The notes below the pieces were generated by a model. It was not told the origin of the DNA, made no database searches, and saw nothing but the letters and a program-made list of their open reading frames with translations. Positions 15,185 to 25,235 of a stretch of DNA of 64,000 bases are shown here, one piece after another. Numbering within the stretch: position 1 is the stretch's first letter; every line of letters begins with the position of its first letter. Where the stretch lies: positions 1-64,000 of the forward strand of contig JAKIVC010000008.1 in assembly GCA_021647245.1 (NCBI GenBank), written 5' to 3'. The position numbers and the translations under genes were made by a program. The stretch is from Gammaproteobacteria bacterium. Lineage in GTDB: Bacteria; Pseudomonadota; Gammaproteobacteria; RBG-16-57-12.

Positions 15185-16615
15185 TTATAAGCCGAGGTGC
15201 GCGGCAACGGCAGCGGCAATAATGGCCGCTTCATGTTGTGGCGAGCGGCGCACCGAATAGTTAATTAATTCGGGGTGGGATTCGACAAAGCTGGTATCAA
15301 ATTTGGCATTTTGAAATTCAGCGGAGCGGACGATGGCAAGCTGGTAGGGGATGGTGGTTTTAATGCCATATACCCCAATGTCATTCAGTGCGCGTTCGGC
15401 TCTATTTAGTAGGTCGTCCCAGTCGAGTGCCCAGACAATCAGCTTGGCGCACATCGAGTCGTAGTAGGGCGGTATGTCATAGCCGGTATAGATGGCGCTG
15501 TCGGTGCGGACACCCGGGCCACCGGGAGCAAAATAACGTGTGATGCGACCAAAGCTGGGCAGGAAGTCATTTTGCGGGTCTTCCGCATTAATACGGAACT
15601 CCATGGCAAAGCCACGGCGCTGTATCTGCTCCTGTGTATAACGCAACTTGAGGCCGGAGGCGATGCGAATCTGTTCCTGCACGATATCAACGCCGGTAAT
15701 CTGCTCAGATATAGTGTGTTCTACCTGTAGGCGGGTGTTCATCTCCATGAAGTAGAAATCGTCATTTTCATCAAGTAGGAACTCGACGGTACCCGCATTT
15801 TCATAGTTCACCTGCCTGGCAGCAAGAACGGCTAAATTACCGATGTGGTCGCGCTGTTCGTCGTTGAGCTGAGGTGAGGGGGCGATTTCGATTAGTTTTT
15901 GATGGCGGCGCTGAATGGAGCAGTCTCGTTCATACAGGTGGATCGCATTGCCGTGGCCGTCTGCCAATATCTGTACTTCGATGTGGCGCGGATTGACGAC
16001 ACACTTCTCCATGAAGACTTCAGCACTGCCAAAGGCTTTTACCGCTTCGGATATGACGCGGTCATAGTTGCGATTGAGTTCAGCTTCATTATCACAACGA
16101 CGAATGCCGCGACCACCGCCGCCTGAGGTGGCTTTCAGCATAATGGGGTAACCAATTTTTTTAGCCAGTTCAATGGCTTCATCCAAATCAGCTAAGTTGC
16201 CCTCAGATCCCGGAGTGACGGGTACGCCAGCGGCAACCATTGATTTGCGCGCCTGGGTTTTATCCCCCATGCTGCGGATAACCTTGGCGCAGGGGCCGAT
16301 GAATTTAATGCCGCGTTTGGCGCAGGCTTCGGCGAGTAGTGGGTTTTCCGAAAGGAAGCCGTACCCTGGGTGGATCGCATCACAGCTGGTGGCAACCGCT
16401 AGATTGACGATGCGGTGTGCGTTAAGGTAGCCCGCCACGGTGTCTGGTCCCAGACTGTAGGCTTCGTCGGCTTTTTTGACGTGGAGTGCATTACGATCAG
16501 CATCGGCATAGATGGCGACAGAGGTGATGCCCATTTCGGCGCAGGCGCGGGCGATACGCACAGCGATCTCCCCTCGGTTTGCAATGAGGATCTTTTTAAT
16601 CAAGATGTGGTCCAC
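15185..16615 (-). CDS. pycA: Pyruvate carboxylase subunit A (biotin carboxylase)
   Basis: A 476-residue ATP-grasp biotin carboxylase with KILIANRGEIAVRIARACAE at the N-terminus, the glycine-rich ATP loop KATSGGGGRGIR, EVFMEKCVVNPRHIEVQ, and FMEMNTRLQVEH with the catalytic region. It carboxylates the biotin on the partner encoded 180 bp downstream (15004-13178). The length (476) and the C-terminal Ala-rich tail fit PycA better than AccC (about 447), and there is no accB nearby. The 15005-15184 gap holds no gene. Confidence 0.88.
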   Translation of the reverse strand: MDHILIKKILIANRGEIAVRIARACAEMGITSVAIYADADRNALHVKKADEAYSLGPDTVAGYLNAHRIVNLAVATSCDAIHPGYGFLSENPLLAEACAKRGIKFIGPCAKVIRSMGDKTQARKSMVAAGVPVTPGSEGNLADLDEAIELAKKIGYPIMLKATSGGGGRGIRRCDNEAELNRNYDRVISEAVKAFGSAEVFMEKCVVNPRHIEVQILADGHGNAIHLYERDCSIQRRHQKLIEIAPSPQLNDEQRDHIGNLAVLAARQVNYENAGTVEFLLDENDDFYFMEMNTRLQVEHTISEQITGVDIVQEQIRIASGLKLRYTQEQIQRRGFAMEFRINAEDPQNDFLPSFGRITRYFAPGGPGVRTDSAIYTGYDIPPYYDSMCAKLIVWALDWDDLLNRAERALNDIGVYGIKTTIPYQLAIVRSAEFQNAKFDTSFVESHPELINYSVRRSPQHEAAIIAAAVAAHLGL

Positions 16616-16652
16616 CTGGCATCGTTGGTTGTTGTTTCAAAGCTTCCCTAGA

Positions 16653-16681
16653 GTTCTACGTAAAATGGTAAAAGAAGTCAA
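16653..16681 (-). promoter_or_regulatory. Candidate sigma-70 promoter for pycA
   Basis: On the minus strand TTGACT (16681-16676) is followed by a 17-base spacer and TAGAAC (16658-16653). It lies about 40-65 bases upstream of the pycA start. The -10 element is weak, so confidence is moderate. Confidence 0.45.
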
Positions 16682-16752
16682 CAGCGATCACGCTATCGAG
16701 AGCTTAAGCGGTATGCCTGTTTCTATCCGAAGAGTAGGGGGTCTAATTCCCT

Positions 16753-16781
16753 TTGACATATTGGTGTTGCGCCGTTATTAT
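16753..16781 (+). promoter_or_regulatory. Near-consensus sigma-70 promoter for the yceD-rpmF-fab operon
   Basis: TTGACA at 16753-16758, a 17-base spacer, and TATTAT at 16776-16781. Transcription should begin near 16788, which coincides with the proposed yceD start codon at 16789 and implies a leaderless or almost leaderless message. Confidence 0.75.
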
Positions 16782-16788
16782 GCGCGCC

Positions 16789-17307
16789 ATGCCCGAGCCG
16801 TCATTAACATATATAGACCCGTTTGCACTCGCAAATAACGAGTCCATGGTTGAGCGTAAGGTGTCGTTGGGTAGCATGCAGCGACTGGCTGAGCTGGTAA
16901 TTAAATCGACCGGTGATGCGGCGGTATCGCTGCATTTTGGTTCAGATCCACTGGGCTTTCGGGTTATGCGGGGTACCATTACTGCCCCCGTCACCATGAA
17001 GTGCGAGCGCTGCCTGAAGCCGATGCCTGTCGAAGTGGTTGCCACTGTTAGCGTCGGGTTGGTGAAAAACAGCAAACAGGCCAAGAATTTGCCTGGGCAG
17101 TATGAACCACTGCTACTTGAAAGTGATGAGCCCGTTTCGTTGTCGGAGCTGGTTGAAGATGAGTTGATACTTTCCTTGCCGATCGCGCCACGGCATGAAT
17201 TGAAAGAGACGTGTATTGATCTGGATGAATACACTGCAAAGGATGATTTTCAGGAAGAGAAGAAAAGTCCTTTTGCTGCTTTGGCTGCATTGAAAGAGAA
17301 ACACTGA
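16789..17307 (+). CDS. yceD: YceD (DUF177), 23S rRNA accumulation protein
   Basis: A 172-residue protein of the YceD/DUF177 family, needed for 23S rRNA accumulation in E. coli and plants. Two Cys lie in TMKCERCLKPM as in the family. LVEDELILSLPIAPRH and the C-terminal KSPFAALAALK match the E. coli protein's VEDEIILALPVVP and NPFAVLASLK. The start at 16789 (MPEPSLTYIDPF) gives a normal N-terminus; ATG at 16780 is also possible but falls inside the -10 element. It is followed by rpmF 18 bp downstream, the standard order. Confidence 0.9.
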   Translation: MPEPSLTYIDPFALANNESMVERKVSLGSMQRLAELVIKSTGDAAVSLHFGSDPLGFRVMRGTITAPVTMKCERCLKPMPVEVVATVSVGLVKNSKQAKNLPGQYEPLLLESDEPVSLSELVEDELILSLPIAPRHELKETCIDLDEYTAKDDFQEEKKSPFAALAALKEKH

Positions 17308-17325
17308 TTTTTAAGGAGACGCCTG

Positions 17326-17505
17326 ATGGCCGTACAACAGAATAAAAAGACCCCTTCCAAGCGCGGAATGCGTCGTTCACATGATGCTCTATCCGGCCCT
17401 ACGCTGTCGATTGATCAGAGCACGGGTGAAACCCACCTGCGTCACCATGTTACACCTGATGGCTTCTACAAGGGCCGTAAGATCGTTTCAGGTAAAGGCG
17501 AGTAA
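17326..17505 (+). CDS. rpmF: 50S ribosomal protein L32
   Basis: A 59-residue protein, [20 protein letters not shown]…, the typical L32 start, with the [14 protein letters not shown]-terminal segment. AAGGAG at 17313-17318 is a good ribosome site. It sits between yceD and plsX, the conserved place for this gene. It is a structural protein of the large ribosomal subunit near the peptidyl-transferase centre. Confidence 0.96.
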   Translation: MAVQQNKKTPSKRGMRRSHDALSGPTLSIDQSTGETHLRHHVTPDGFYKGRKIVSGKGE

Positions 17506-17544
17506 TTGCTTTTTGTGCTGCGAGGCACAACCTGTAAAGATGGA

Positions 17545-17584
17545 GTGACCTCCACCGGCCATTTGGCTGGTGGGGGTCGCTTTT
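17545..17584 (+). terminator. Hairpin between rpmF and plsX (partial terminator)
   Basis: GTGACCTCCACCGGCC pairs with GGCTGGTGGGGGTCGC around an ATTT loop, followed by TTTT. It probably reduces read-through from the ribosomal-protein gene into the lipid genes. Confidence 0.65.
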
Positions 17585-17620
17585 GTTTATGCGCCCCGGT
17601 AATTTGGTGAATAAGACTCG

Positions 17621-18652
17621 ATGAGAGATTTTGTAACGATTGCGATTGATGCAATGGGTGGGGATCATGGCCCCTCGGTGACGGTCCCTGCCTCCATACA
17701 GGCGATTAAAGACAATACTCGTTTGCGTCTGATTCTTGTGGGGCTGGAAGATGAACTCAAGGGCGAGCTTTCCAACTATGGAATGGAGCAGTCAGAGCGC
17801 CTCTCAATTCATCATGCTTCACAGCAGGTTGCTATGTGTGAGCTGCCGTCGGTGGCGATGCGCAGCAAAAAAGACTCCTCAATGCGCGTCGCAATCAACC
17901 TAGTAAAAGAGGGTAAGGCGCAGGCGTGTGTTAGCGCGGGCAATACCGGTGCGCTGATGGCGACTGCTCGCTTTGTTTTAAAAATGCTCCCCGGAATTGA
18001 CCGCCCAGCGATTATCTCATCATTGCCAACCATCAAAGGCCACACCCATGTTTTGGATCTGGGTGCCAATGTCGACTCATCGGCAAAAAATCTATTTGAA
18101 TTTGCAGTGATGGGCTCGGCGTTAGTGAGCGCGGTTGATGGTGTAGAGAAACCAACGGTTGCTCTGCTTAATATTGGTGAGGAGGAGATTAAAGGCAATG
18201 AGCAAGTGAAAGAAGCCTCCCAGCTATTGGCAGAAAGCGATTTGAACTACATTGGCTATATTGAAGGTGATGGAATATTCAAGGGTGAGGCTGATGTGGT
18301 GGTTTGTGATGGCTTTGTCGGTAATGTTTCGTTAAAAACCACGGAAGGTGTGGCCAAAATGGTGGGGCATTACCTTAAAAGTGCCTTTAATAAAAATATT
18401 TTCACAAAAATGGCCGCGCTAGTTGCGATGCCAGTAATGAAAGCCTTTCGCAATAAAATAGATCCGGGTCGCTACAATGGTGCCAGTTTTGTTGGGCTGC
18501 GCGGTATCGTGGTGAAAAGTCACGGTGGGGCGGATCTCCCTTCGTATAATAATGCAATTCACGAAGCGGCCAGAGAGGTAGAGATGGATGTGCCGGTGCG
18601 CATCCGTGAGCAGCTTGAAGTGATTCATTCCCGGGGACAGGAGAAGCAATGA
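17621..18652 (+). CDS. plsX: Phosphate acyltransferase PlsX
   Basis: A 343-residue peripheral membrane enzyme that makes acyl-phosphate from acyl-ACP, the first step of phosphatidate synthesis with PlsY. It begins with the family signature [12 protein letters not shown], has [10 protein letters not shown] and DLGANVDSS, and the C-terminal [14 protein letters not shown] segment. Length is normal. The stop overlaps the fabH start (ATGA). Confidence 0.96.
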   Translation: MRDFVTIAIDAMGGDHGPSVTVPASIQAIKDNTRLRLILVGLEDELKGELSNYGMEQSERLSIHHASQQVAMCELPSVAMRSKKDSSMRVAINLVKEGKAQACVSAGNTGALMATARFVLKMLPGIDRPAIISSLPTIKGHTHVLDLGANVDSSAKNLFEFAVMGSALVSAVDGVEKPTVALLNIGEEEIKGNEQVKEASQLLAESDLNYIGYIEGDGIFKGEADVVVCDGFVGNVSLKTTEGVAKMVGHYLKSAFNKNIFTKMAALVAMPVMKAFRNKIDPGRYNGASFVGLRGIVVKSHGGADLPSYNNAIHEAAREVEMDVPVRIREQLEVIHSRGQEKQ

Positions 18653-19617
18653 TTAATTCTCGTATAATCGGCACGGGTGGCTATCTGCCTGAGCGTGTGA
18701 TGACCAATCAGGATCTGGAAAAGATAGTTGATACCACTGATGACTGGATTGTAGAGCGCACCGGAATCAAGCAGCGACACATTGCAGCGGATGACCAGAG
18801 TACCTGTGATTTGGCAGAGCAGGCGGCACGCCAGGCGATTGATGCGGCGGGTATCCCAGTCGATAGTATCGATATGATCATTGTGGCAACCACCACGCCA
18901 GATCAGGTTTTCCCGAGTACCGCTTGCCTGCTTCAGCAACGCCTCGGTATTCATGGATGTCCGGCTTTTGATGTTCAGGCGGTCTGTACGGGCTTTATTT
19001 ATGGTCTCTCCGTGGCCGATAAATTTATTAAAACAGCTGCCTGTAAACGTGTGTTGGTGGTGGGCGCTGAAACGATGTCAAGAATTGTTGACTGGAGTGA
19101 CCGTACTACTTGTGTACTATTTGGTGATGGGGCCGGTGCGGTTGTGCTTGAAGCCAGTGCTGAGCAGGGTATTCTCTCGACACATATTCACGCCGATGGC
19201 CAATACAGTAAATTATTACAGGTTCCTGCCGGTGTTTCGTTTCGGCATGTTGAGTTTAAAACCGGTAAAATCGGCATACAGATGCAGGGTAATGAAGTGT
19301 TCAAAATGGCAGTGAATACCTTGGGGCGGATTGTTGATGAGACACTATCAGCGAACGGTCTGGATAAAGGCGATATTGATTGGCTAGTGCCACATCAGGC
19401 AAATGAACGGATTATCAAAGCCACAGCCAAAAAGTTACGCATGTCGATGGATCGCGTGGTAACCACGGTGCAGACCCACGGCAACACTTCAGCGGCATCG
19501 GTACCACTGGCGTTGAATGTAGCCGTGCGTGACGGGCGTATTCAGCGCGGTGAAACACTGCTGCTTGAGGCTTTTGGTGGTGGCTTTACTTGGGGCTCGG
19601 CACTCATTAAGTACTGA
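18649..19617 (+). CDS. fabH: Beta-ketoacyl-ACP synthase III
   Basis: A 322-residue condensing enzyme that starts fatty-acid synthesis from acetyl-CoA and malonyl-ACP. The catalytic triad is visible: Cys in [12 protein letters not shown], His in [10 protein letters not shown] and Asn in HGNTSAAS. It starts by ATGA overlap with plsX, which indicates translational coupling. Confidence 0.97.
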   Translation: MINSRIIGTGGYLPERVMTNQDLEKIVDTTDDWIVERTGIKQRHIAADDQSTCDLAEQAARQAIDAAGIPVDSIDMIIVATTTPDQVFPSTACLLQQRLGIHGCPAFDVQAVCTGFIYGLSVADKFIKTAACKRVLVVGAETMSRIVDWSDRTTCVLFGDGAGAVVLEASAEQGILSTHIHADGQYSKLLQVPAGVSFRHVEFKTGKIGIQMQGNEVFKMAVNTLGRIVDETLSANGLDKGDIDWLVPHQANERIIKATAKKLRMSMDRVVTTVQTHGNTSAASVPLALNVAVRDGRIQRGETLLLEAFGGGFTWGSALIKY

Positions 19618-19649
19618 TCCGAATAATTTATAAAATTTTAGGGTAAATC

Positions 19650-20576
19650 ATGTCGCTAGCATTTGTTTTTCCAGGGCAAGGCTCTCAATCTATCGGTATG
19701 CTGTCAGATCTGGCAGCACTTCATCCTGTTGTTAACGAAACGTTCAACCAAGCCTCAGCGGTGCTGGGTTATGACGTGTGGCAAGTGGTACAAGAAGGGC
19801 CACTTGAGAAGCTGAATCAAACGGCAACCACGCAGCCCGCCATGTTGGCAGCGGGTGTGGCAACTTGGCGGGTGTGGCAATCACAATCAGAGCAGCTACC
19901 TGTGGTGATGGCAGGGCATAGCCTGGGTGAATATAGCGCGCTGGTTTGTGCCGGGGTTATCGACTTTGAAGAGGCGATTCAATTGGTGGCTGAGCGTGGC
20001 CGATTAATGCAGCAGGCAGTACCGGCAGGTGAGGGTGCTATGGCAGCCATTCTTGGCTTGGCTGATGAGGCGGTGATTGCGGTTTGTGAGCAGGCGGCAG
20101 ATAATGAAGTGGTCTCCTCCGTCAACTTTAACTCGCCGGGCCAGGTGGTGATTGCCGGTCAAAAAAACGCCGTGGAGCGTGCGATTGAGCTTGCCAAGCA
20201 GGCGGGTGCAAAACGTGCTCTGTTGCTGCCGGTAAGCGTACCTTCGCACTGCTCTTTGATGGAGCCGGCGGCGGAGCAACTTCGCCTGCGAATGGCTGAT
20301 ATGGTGTTCAGTGCGCCCACCCTGCCGGTTATTAATAACGTAGATGTTAAAGCTGAGAATGATCCGCAGGCGATTCGTGATGCGCTGGCACGCCAGCTCT
20401 ATAGGCCGGTGCGCTGGGTCGAGTCGGTTAACGTGATGGCAGATCAGGGTGTTGATCGCCTTGTTGAGTGTGGTCCTGGTAAGGTGTTGGCTGGTTTGAC
20501 CAAACGCATTAATAAAACAATTTCGGCGCAAGCTGTTTTTGATCAGGTGTCTTTGCAGAAAGCACTGGCAGAGTAA
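19650..20576 (+). CDS. fabD: Malonyl-CoA:ACP transacylase
   Basis: A 308-residue enzyme with FPGQGSQSIGM, the active Ser in MAGHSLGEYSAL and the His in VSVPSHCSLM. It loads malonyl groups on ACP. It lies 32 bp after fabH and 11 bp before fabG. Confidence 0.97.
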   Translation: MSLAFVFPGQGSQSIGMLSDLAALHPVVNETFNQASAVLGYDVWQVVQEGPLEKLNQTATTQPAMLAAGVATWRVWQSQSEQLPVVMAGHSLGEYSALVCAGVIDFEEAIQLVAERGRLMQQAVPAGEGAMAAILGLADEAVIAVCEQAADNEVVSSVNFNSPGQVVIAGQKNAVERAIELAKQAGAKRALLLPVSVPSHCSLMEPAAEQLRLRMADMVFSAPTLPVINNVDVKAENDPQAIRDALARQLYRPVRWVESVNVMADQGVDRLVECGPGKVLAGLTKRINKTISAQAVFDQVSLQKALAE

Positions 20577-20587
20577 GGAGAGAGTTG

Positions 20588-21331
20588 ATGAACTTGGAAA
20601 ATGAAATTGCGCTGGTAACTGGCGCAAGTCGTGGTATTGGTCAGGCGATTGCGCTGCAGCTGGGCAGTGCAGGGGCAACGGTTATCGGCACCGCAACCTC
20701 GGAGTCAGGCGCACAAAGCATCACTGATTATTTGCAGGAAAAGGGCATTAAAGGCTCTGGTTTGGCGCTTAATGTCACTGATCAGGACTCCATTGATGCA
20801 CTCTTCGCGCAGCTAAAAAGCGGAGTTGGAATGCCGACCATCCTGGTTAATAATGCGGGAATTACCCGTGATAATCTGCTGATGCGTATGAAAGATGATG
20901 AGTGGAATTCGATTATCGATACCAACCTGAGCTCTATCTACCGCTTGAGCAAGGCGTGTATGCGCCCGATGATGAAGGCGCGCCAAGGGCGAATCATCAA
21001 TATTACCTCGGTAGTGGGTGTGATGGGTAATGCAGGACAGACTAATTATGCTGCGGCTAAGGCTGGGGTGATTGGCTTTACTAAAGCTTTGGCACGCGAG
21101 GTGGGTAATCGTGGCATTACTGTTAATGCGATTGCCCCCGGCTTTATTGATACCGACATGACCCGTGCGCTACCGGAAGAGCAGCGTAACGCGTTGACTT
21201 CGCAGATTCCACTGGCGCGTCTTGGTGCCACAAAAGAGATTGCGGCGACCGTTGTATTCCTTGCTTCAGAAGGTGCTGCTTATATTACAGGTGAAACGAT
21301 TCATGTTAATGGTGGTATGTACATGAGTTAA
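20588..21331 (+). CDS. fabG: 3-oxoacyl-ACP reductase
   Basis: A 247-residue short-chain dehydrogenase that reduces 3-ketoacyl-ACP with NADPH. The cofactor motif is TGASRGIG, the catalytic Ser is in ITSVVGVMG, and Tyr/Lys in TNYAAAKAG. The ATG at 20588 is chosen because AAGGAGAGA (20576-20584) is well spaced; an in-frame TTG at 20585 is also open. Confidence 0.96.
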   Translation: MNLENEIALVTGASRGIGQAIALQLGSAGATVIGTATSESGAQSITDYLQEKGIKGSGLALNVTDQDSIDALFAQLKSGVGMPTILVNNAGITRDNLLMRMKDDEWNSIIDTNLSSIYRLSKACMRPMMKARQGRIINITSVVGVMGNAGQTNYAAAKAGVIGFTKALAREVGNRGITVNAIAPGFIDTDMTRALPEEQRNALTSQIPLARLGATKEIAATVVFLASEGAAYITGETIHVNGGMYMS

Positions 21332-21436
21332 TTTCTGCTATGATGCTGCAAATTTTGTGGCGTCGCGCAGTGCTTTAAACTAAAATACTCGCACGTAAGA
21401 ATTCTATGATAAAAAATACGAGAGGAAACATTCATC

Positions 21437-21670
21437 ATGAGTACTATTGAGGATCGCGTCAAAAAGATCGTTATTGAGCAACTGGGTGTTAAAGAAGATG
21501 AAGTGACTCTGGAAGCTTCTTTCGTAGATGACCTTGGCGCTGATTCACTGGACACTGTGGAGCTGGTAATGGCTCTGGAAGAGGAGTTTGAAACTGAAAT
21601 TCCTGATGAAAGTGCTGAAAAAATCACCACCGTTAAAGAAGCTGTGAACTACATTAACTCTAACGGTTAA
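21437..21670 (+). CDS. acpP: Acyl carrier protein
   Basis: A 77-residue acidic protein with the phosphopantetheine-accepting Ser37 in [10 protein letters not shown]. It is preceded by GAGAGGAA. The 105-base gap upstream suggests an extra promoter, as usual for this highly expressed gene. Confidence 0.98.
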   Translation: MSTIEDRVKKIVIEQLGVKEDEVTLEASFVDDLGADSLDTVELVMALEEEFETEIPDESAEKITTVKEAVNYINSNG

Positions 21671-21690
21671 TTAGTTTTTACCGCTTACCG

Positions 21691-21725
21691 GAGGCCGCCC
21701 ACATTTTGTGGTTGCGGCCTCTTCT
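21691..21725 (+). terminator. Hairpin after acpP
   Basis: GAGGCCGC (21691-21698) pairs with GCGGCCTC (21714-21721), with an inner CACA/TGTG pair, followed by TTCT. The weak T-run suggests partial termination that lets acpP be expressed more than fabF. Confidence 0.6.
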
Positions 21726-21758
21726 ATATCTGCGCTGCTAAAGTGTGAGGGCAATCCA

Positions 21759-23000
21759 TTGGCAAAACGTCGTGTTGTAGTAACGGGTTTAGGCTTGGTT
21801 ACACCGGTTGGTTTGAGTGTAAAAGAGTCCTGGGGTAATATTTTGGCGGGCAAAAGCGGCATTGCTGAGCTAAACGAATTTGATGTCAGTCTGTTTTCAA
21901 CTCGTTTTGGTGGCGCGGTGAAGGGCTTTGAGGCGACTAACTACATGTCGGCAAAAGAGGCGCGCAAAATGGATCCCTTTATCCATTATGGGATTGCCGC
22001 CGCCAAAGAGGCCATTGCAGACTCGGGACTGGAAGTGACCGAAGAGAATGCGGAACGAATTGGTGTGGCGATTGGTTCGGGTATTGGCGGTCTGCCGGGT
22101 ATAGAGAAGGGGCGAATTGCCTTTGAAAAGGGTGGTCCGCGAAAAATATCCCCCTTCTTTGTGCCCAGTAATATTATCAACATGATCTCGGGTAACCTCT
22201 CCATTATGTACGGCATGAAAGGCCCCAATATTGCGTTGGTGACAGCTTGTGCAACCGGTACTCACTCTATTGGTGATGCGGGGCGTATTATCGAATACGG
22301 TGATGCGGATGTGATGCTTGCCGGTGGTGCAGAAATGGCCACTTCACCTTGTGGCCTAGCAGGTTTTGCAGCGGCACGCGCACTCTCCTCACGCAATGAT
22401 GACCCGGAGGCGGCGAGCCGCCCGTGGGATAAGGGGCGTGATGGGTTTGTGCTGGCAGATGGCGCAGGCGTGGTAGTGCTGGAAGAGTACGAGCATGCAA
22501 AAGCACGCGGTGCGACCATCTATGCGGAGCTAACAGGTTACGGTATGAGTGGTGATGCCTTTCATATGACACTCCCCTCAAAAGGCGGCGAAGGGGCAAA
22601 ACGCTGTATGCAGGCGGCAATGCGAAATGGCGGCATTAACCCTGATCAAGTGAACTATATTAATGCACATGGCACCTCAACACCGGCAGGTGATGCGGCA
22701 GAAACAGAAGCGATTAAGGGTGCCTTTGGCGATCATGCTCATACCTTATCGGTGAGTTCGACCAAATCGATGATTGGCCACGCACTGGGTGCGGCGGGTG
22801 GCATGGAGGGGGTTTTCAGCGTGCTGGCTATTCGTGATCAAGTGGCACCGCCCACCATTAACCTCGACGACCCCAGTGATGGCTGTGACCTGGACTATGT
22901 GCCACACACGGCTCGTGAGATGAAAATCGATGTTGTCATGTCCAACTCATTTGGTTTCGGTGGGACCAATGGCACGCTGCTTTTCAGTAAGTTGAAGTGA
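21759..23000 (+). CDS. fabF: Beta-ketoacyl-ACP synthase II
   Basis: A 413-residue condensing enzyme for chain elongation. Cys lies in [12 protein letters not shown] and the two His in [11 protein letters not shown] and [11 protein letters not shown]. The TTG at 21759 is taken as start: it gives [18 protein letters not shown], matching E. coli FabF in position and total length (413), and GAGG lies 8 bases upstream. An in-frame GTG/ATG-type start 51 bases upstream overlaps the acpP terminator hairpin and adds non-conserved residues. Confidence 0.95.
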   Translation: MAKRRVVVTGLGLVTPVGLSVKESWGNILAGKSGIAELNEFDVSLFSTRFGGAVKGFEATNYMSAKEARKMDPFIHYGIAAAKEAIADSGLEVTEENAERIGVAIGSGIGGLPGIEKGRIAFEKGGPRKISPFFVPSNIINMISGNLSIMYGMKGPNIALVTACATGTHSIGDAGRIIEYGDADVMLAGGAEMATSPCGLAGFAAARALSSRNDDPEAASRPWDKGRDGFVLADGAGVVVLEEYEHAKARGATIYAELTGYGMSGDAFHMTLPSKGGEGAKRCMQAAMRNGGINPDQVNYINAHGTSTPAGDAAETEAIKGAFGDHAHTLSVSSTKSMIGHALGAAGGMEGVFSVLAIRDQVAPPTINLDDPSDGCDLDYVPHTAREMKIDVVMSNSFGFGGTNGTLLFSKLK

Positions 23001-23049
23001 GTGGTTAACGGGCTGTGATCTCTTCAACAACCTGCTAACGTGTACAGTT

Positions 23050-24417
23050 ATGGCCAGACCTGAAATTACGCTGGATAACGCGGTTATCCGCACCTTTGAT
23101 ATGCAGCCAGATTTGGCTGCTTTCTCATATCAGAACCGCAAGCGCTACCCCTATCTTCTACAGAGCGTCGCCCACGGCACCGCGATTGCCCGTTTCGATA
23201 TTCTCTTCTCCTTTCCCGGTGATACGTTGCAGCTCTCCACAATGACGCAGCACGCTGACTTTTTAGCAGATTTTGATGAGATATTTTCAGCGCAACAGTG
23301 TGCTGATGAGTCAGTAACAGCAGCGCTCCCTTTTTATGGTGGGTGGTTTGTCTATTTGGGGTACGAGCTTGCGCAACAGATTGAACCTACGCTCAAGTTG
23401 CCTGACTTTGAGGGGGCGCTGCCGGTTGCCTTTGCCACGCGCTGCCCTGCTGCGATAGTGTTTGATCATCAAAAGCAGCAGCTACTGCTGGTAGCGGAAA
23501 AAAAGTATTGCGAACTGCTGGATGTAATGGAACATGACTTGCTACAGTTAGCGCCGTCCTTGCCGGAGCTAACACTGCAAATCAACGATATCAGTGAAGA
23601 TGAACCACATAATTACACAGCGGGTATTGCACGGATCAAGCAGTACATCATCGAAGGTGATGTTTTTCAGGTCAACCTCTCCCGCGCCTGGCGTGCTCAA
23701 CTGCCTGAAAATCAACATGCGGTGCCGATGGCGTTATATCAGCGGTTGCGTCGAACTAATCCGGCACCCTTTGCCGCATTGGTCCATTATGAAAATCAAT
23801 CGATTATCAGCTCCTCTCCCGAACGCCTGGTAAAGGTTAAAAAGGGGGTGGTGGAGGTGCGGCCAATTGCCGGCACGCGCCCCCGAGGCGAAGGTGCACG
23901 CTCCGATGAGGCGAAGAGAGAGGAGCTGATCAGCCACCCCAAAGAGCGAGCCGAACATATCATGTTAATCGACCTCGAGCGCAATGATCTGGGGCGTATT
24001 GCCGAGCCGGGTAGCGTTGAGGTGGATGAACTGATGATCTTGGAGAGCTACGCCCATGTGCATCATATTGTCTCCAATATACGCGGTAGACTGCGCGAAG
24101 GCGTGACGCCCGGTGAAGTGATTCGGGCAGTATTTCCGGGTGGAACCATCACCGGCTGCCCAAAAATACGCTGTATGGAGATCATTGCCGAGTTGGAGCA
24201 GACAGCCCGAGGGCCCTACACCGGCTCATTGGGTTATATTAATCGCGATGGCAGCATGGAGCTGAATATTTTGATACGCACCTTACACTTTGATGGTGAC
24301 AAAATCACCCTGCGAGCGGGGGGTGGTATTGTGCATGATTCTGAGCCAGTATCTGAGTTACAGGAGAGCCGTAGCAAAGCGCGAGGGCTGCTGTTGGCTC
24401 TGGAAAATTCGGCATGA
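23050..24417 (+). CDS. pabB: Aminodeoxychorismate synthase component I
   Basis: A 455-residue chorismate-binding enzyme that, with a PabA glutaminase, makes 4-amino-4-deoxychorismate for folate synthesis. Motifs are RPIAGTRPRGEGA, LIDLERNDLGR, HHIVSNIRGRL and FPGGTITGCPKIRCMEII. The PIAGT Lys/Ala position is of the PabB type rather than TrpE. It lies between fabF and pabC, putting both pABA steps in one operon; the last bases overlap pabC (ATGA). Confidence 0.93.
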   Translation: MARPEITLDNAVIRTFDMQPDLAAFSYQNRKRYPYLLQSVAHGTAIARFDILFSFPGDTLQLSTMTQHADFLADFDEIFSAQQCADESVTAALPFYGGWFVYLGYELAQQIEPTLKLPDFEGALPVAFATRCPAAIVFDHQKQQLLLVAEKKYCELLDVMEHDLLQLAPSLPELTLQINDISEDEPHNYTAGIARIKQYIIEGDVFQVNLSRAWRAQLPENQHAVPMALYQRLRRTNPAPFAALVHYENQSIISSSPERLVKVKKGVVEVRPIAGTRPRGEGARSDEAKREELISHPKERAEHIMLIDLERNDLGRIAEPGSVEVDELMILESYAHVHHIVSNIRGRLREGVTPGEVIRAVFPGGTITGCPKIRCMEIIAELEQTARGPYTGSLGYINRDGSMELNILIRTLHFDGDKITLRAGGGIVHDSEPVSELQESRSKARGLLLALENSA

Positions 24418-25235
24418 TGATGCGGGTGAATGGTGAGGCAACCGATCGTATTTCCGCACTTGATCGGGGCTTTTTATACGGTGATGGCCTGTTTGAAACA
24501 CTCGCTATTGTTAACGGCGAGCCGTTACAGTGGCCCCGCCATTTTGCGCGCCTTGACCGGAGCTGTCAGCGCTTGAAGATCACCACTCCGGATGATCAGC
24601 AGCTGCTTACGGAGCTGCGTGAGCTGTGTGCAGGCAAGAGGCAGGCCGTGGCTAAAATTATTGTGACGCGAGGTGAGGGTGGGCGTGGCTATCATCCTGT
24701 TGCCAGCACCTCGAGCTGGGTTACCCAGTGCTTCCCCTGGCCAGATTTTCCAGCGGATAATAGCGAAAAAGGGGTTGTGGTTCGGGTTTGTGATCTGCGT
24801 TTGGCTGCTCAACCGCTGTTGGCGGGTATGAAGCATCTGAATCGTCTGGAGAGCGTGCTGGCGCGAGCCGAGTGGCATGACAACACTATTGTGGAAGGGT
24901 TGATGCGTGATACCTTGGGGCACTATATTGAAGGAACCATGAGCAATCTATTCGTAGTCAGATCGGGTCAGTTGATTACCGATCCTCTACAGCAGTGCGG
25001 TGTTGCCGGTATTATGCGTGAGCTGATTATCTTGCTGGCGGATAGTCTGGGTATTGGCTGCTCACAACAGCCGATTAATGAACAGCAGCTTGCAACCGCA
25101 GATGAGCTGTTTATCTGTAACAGCGTGATCAGTATTTGGCCCATTCGACGGGTGATTGAGTGCGGCGACTATTCGGTTGGCCCAGTGACGCAGCAGTTGC
25201 AGCGAGTGGTTAAGGAGTCTCTTAAAAAATCATGA
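24414..25235 (+). CDS. pabC: 4-amino-4-deoxychorismate lyase
   Basis: A 273-residue PLP enzyme of fold type IV that releases pyruvate to give p-aminobenzoate. It shows SALDRGFLYGDGLFET at the start, the PLP Lys in MKHLNRLESVLARAE, and EGTMSNLFVV. ATG codons at 24414, 24417 and 24420 are all possible; the first overlaps the pabB stop. Confidence 0.93.
   Translation: MMMRVNGEATDRISALDRGFLYGDGLFETLAIVNGEPLQWPRHFARLDRSCQRLKITTPDDQQLLTELRELCAGKRQAVAKIIVTRGEGGRGYHPVASTSSWVTQCFPWPDFPADNSEKGVVVRVCDLRLAAQPLLAGMKHLNRLESVLARAEWHDNTIVEGLMRDTLGHYIEGTMSNLFVVRSGQLITDPLQQCGVAGIMRELIILLADSLGIGCSQQPINEQQLATADELFICNSVISIWPIRRVIECGDYSVGPVTQQLQRVVKESLKKS

Noticed and set aside
13178-16615. Sodium-pumping oxaloacetate decarboxylase
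   Set aside because: No oadB or oadG genes are adjacent, and a biotin carboxylase is, which fits pyruvate carboxylase better.
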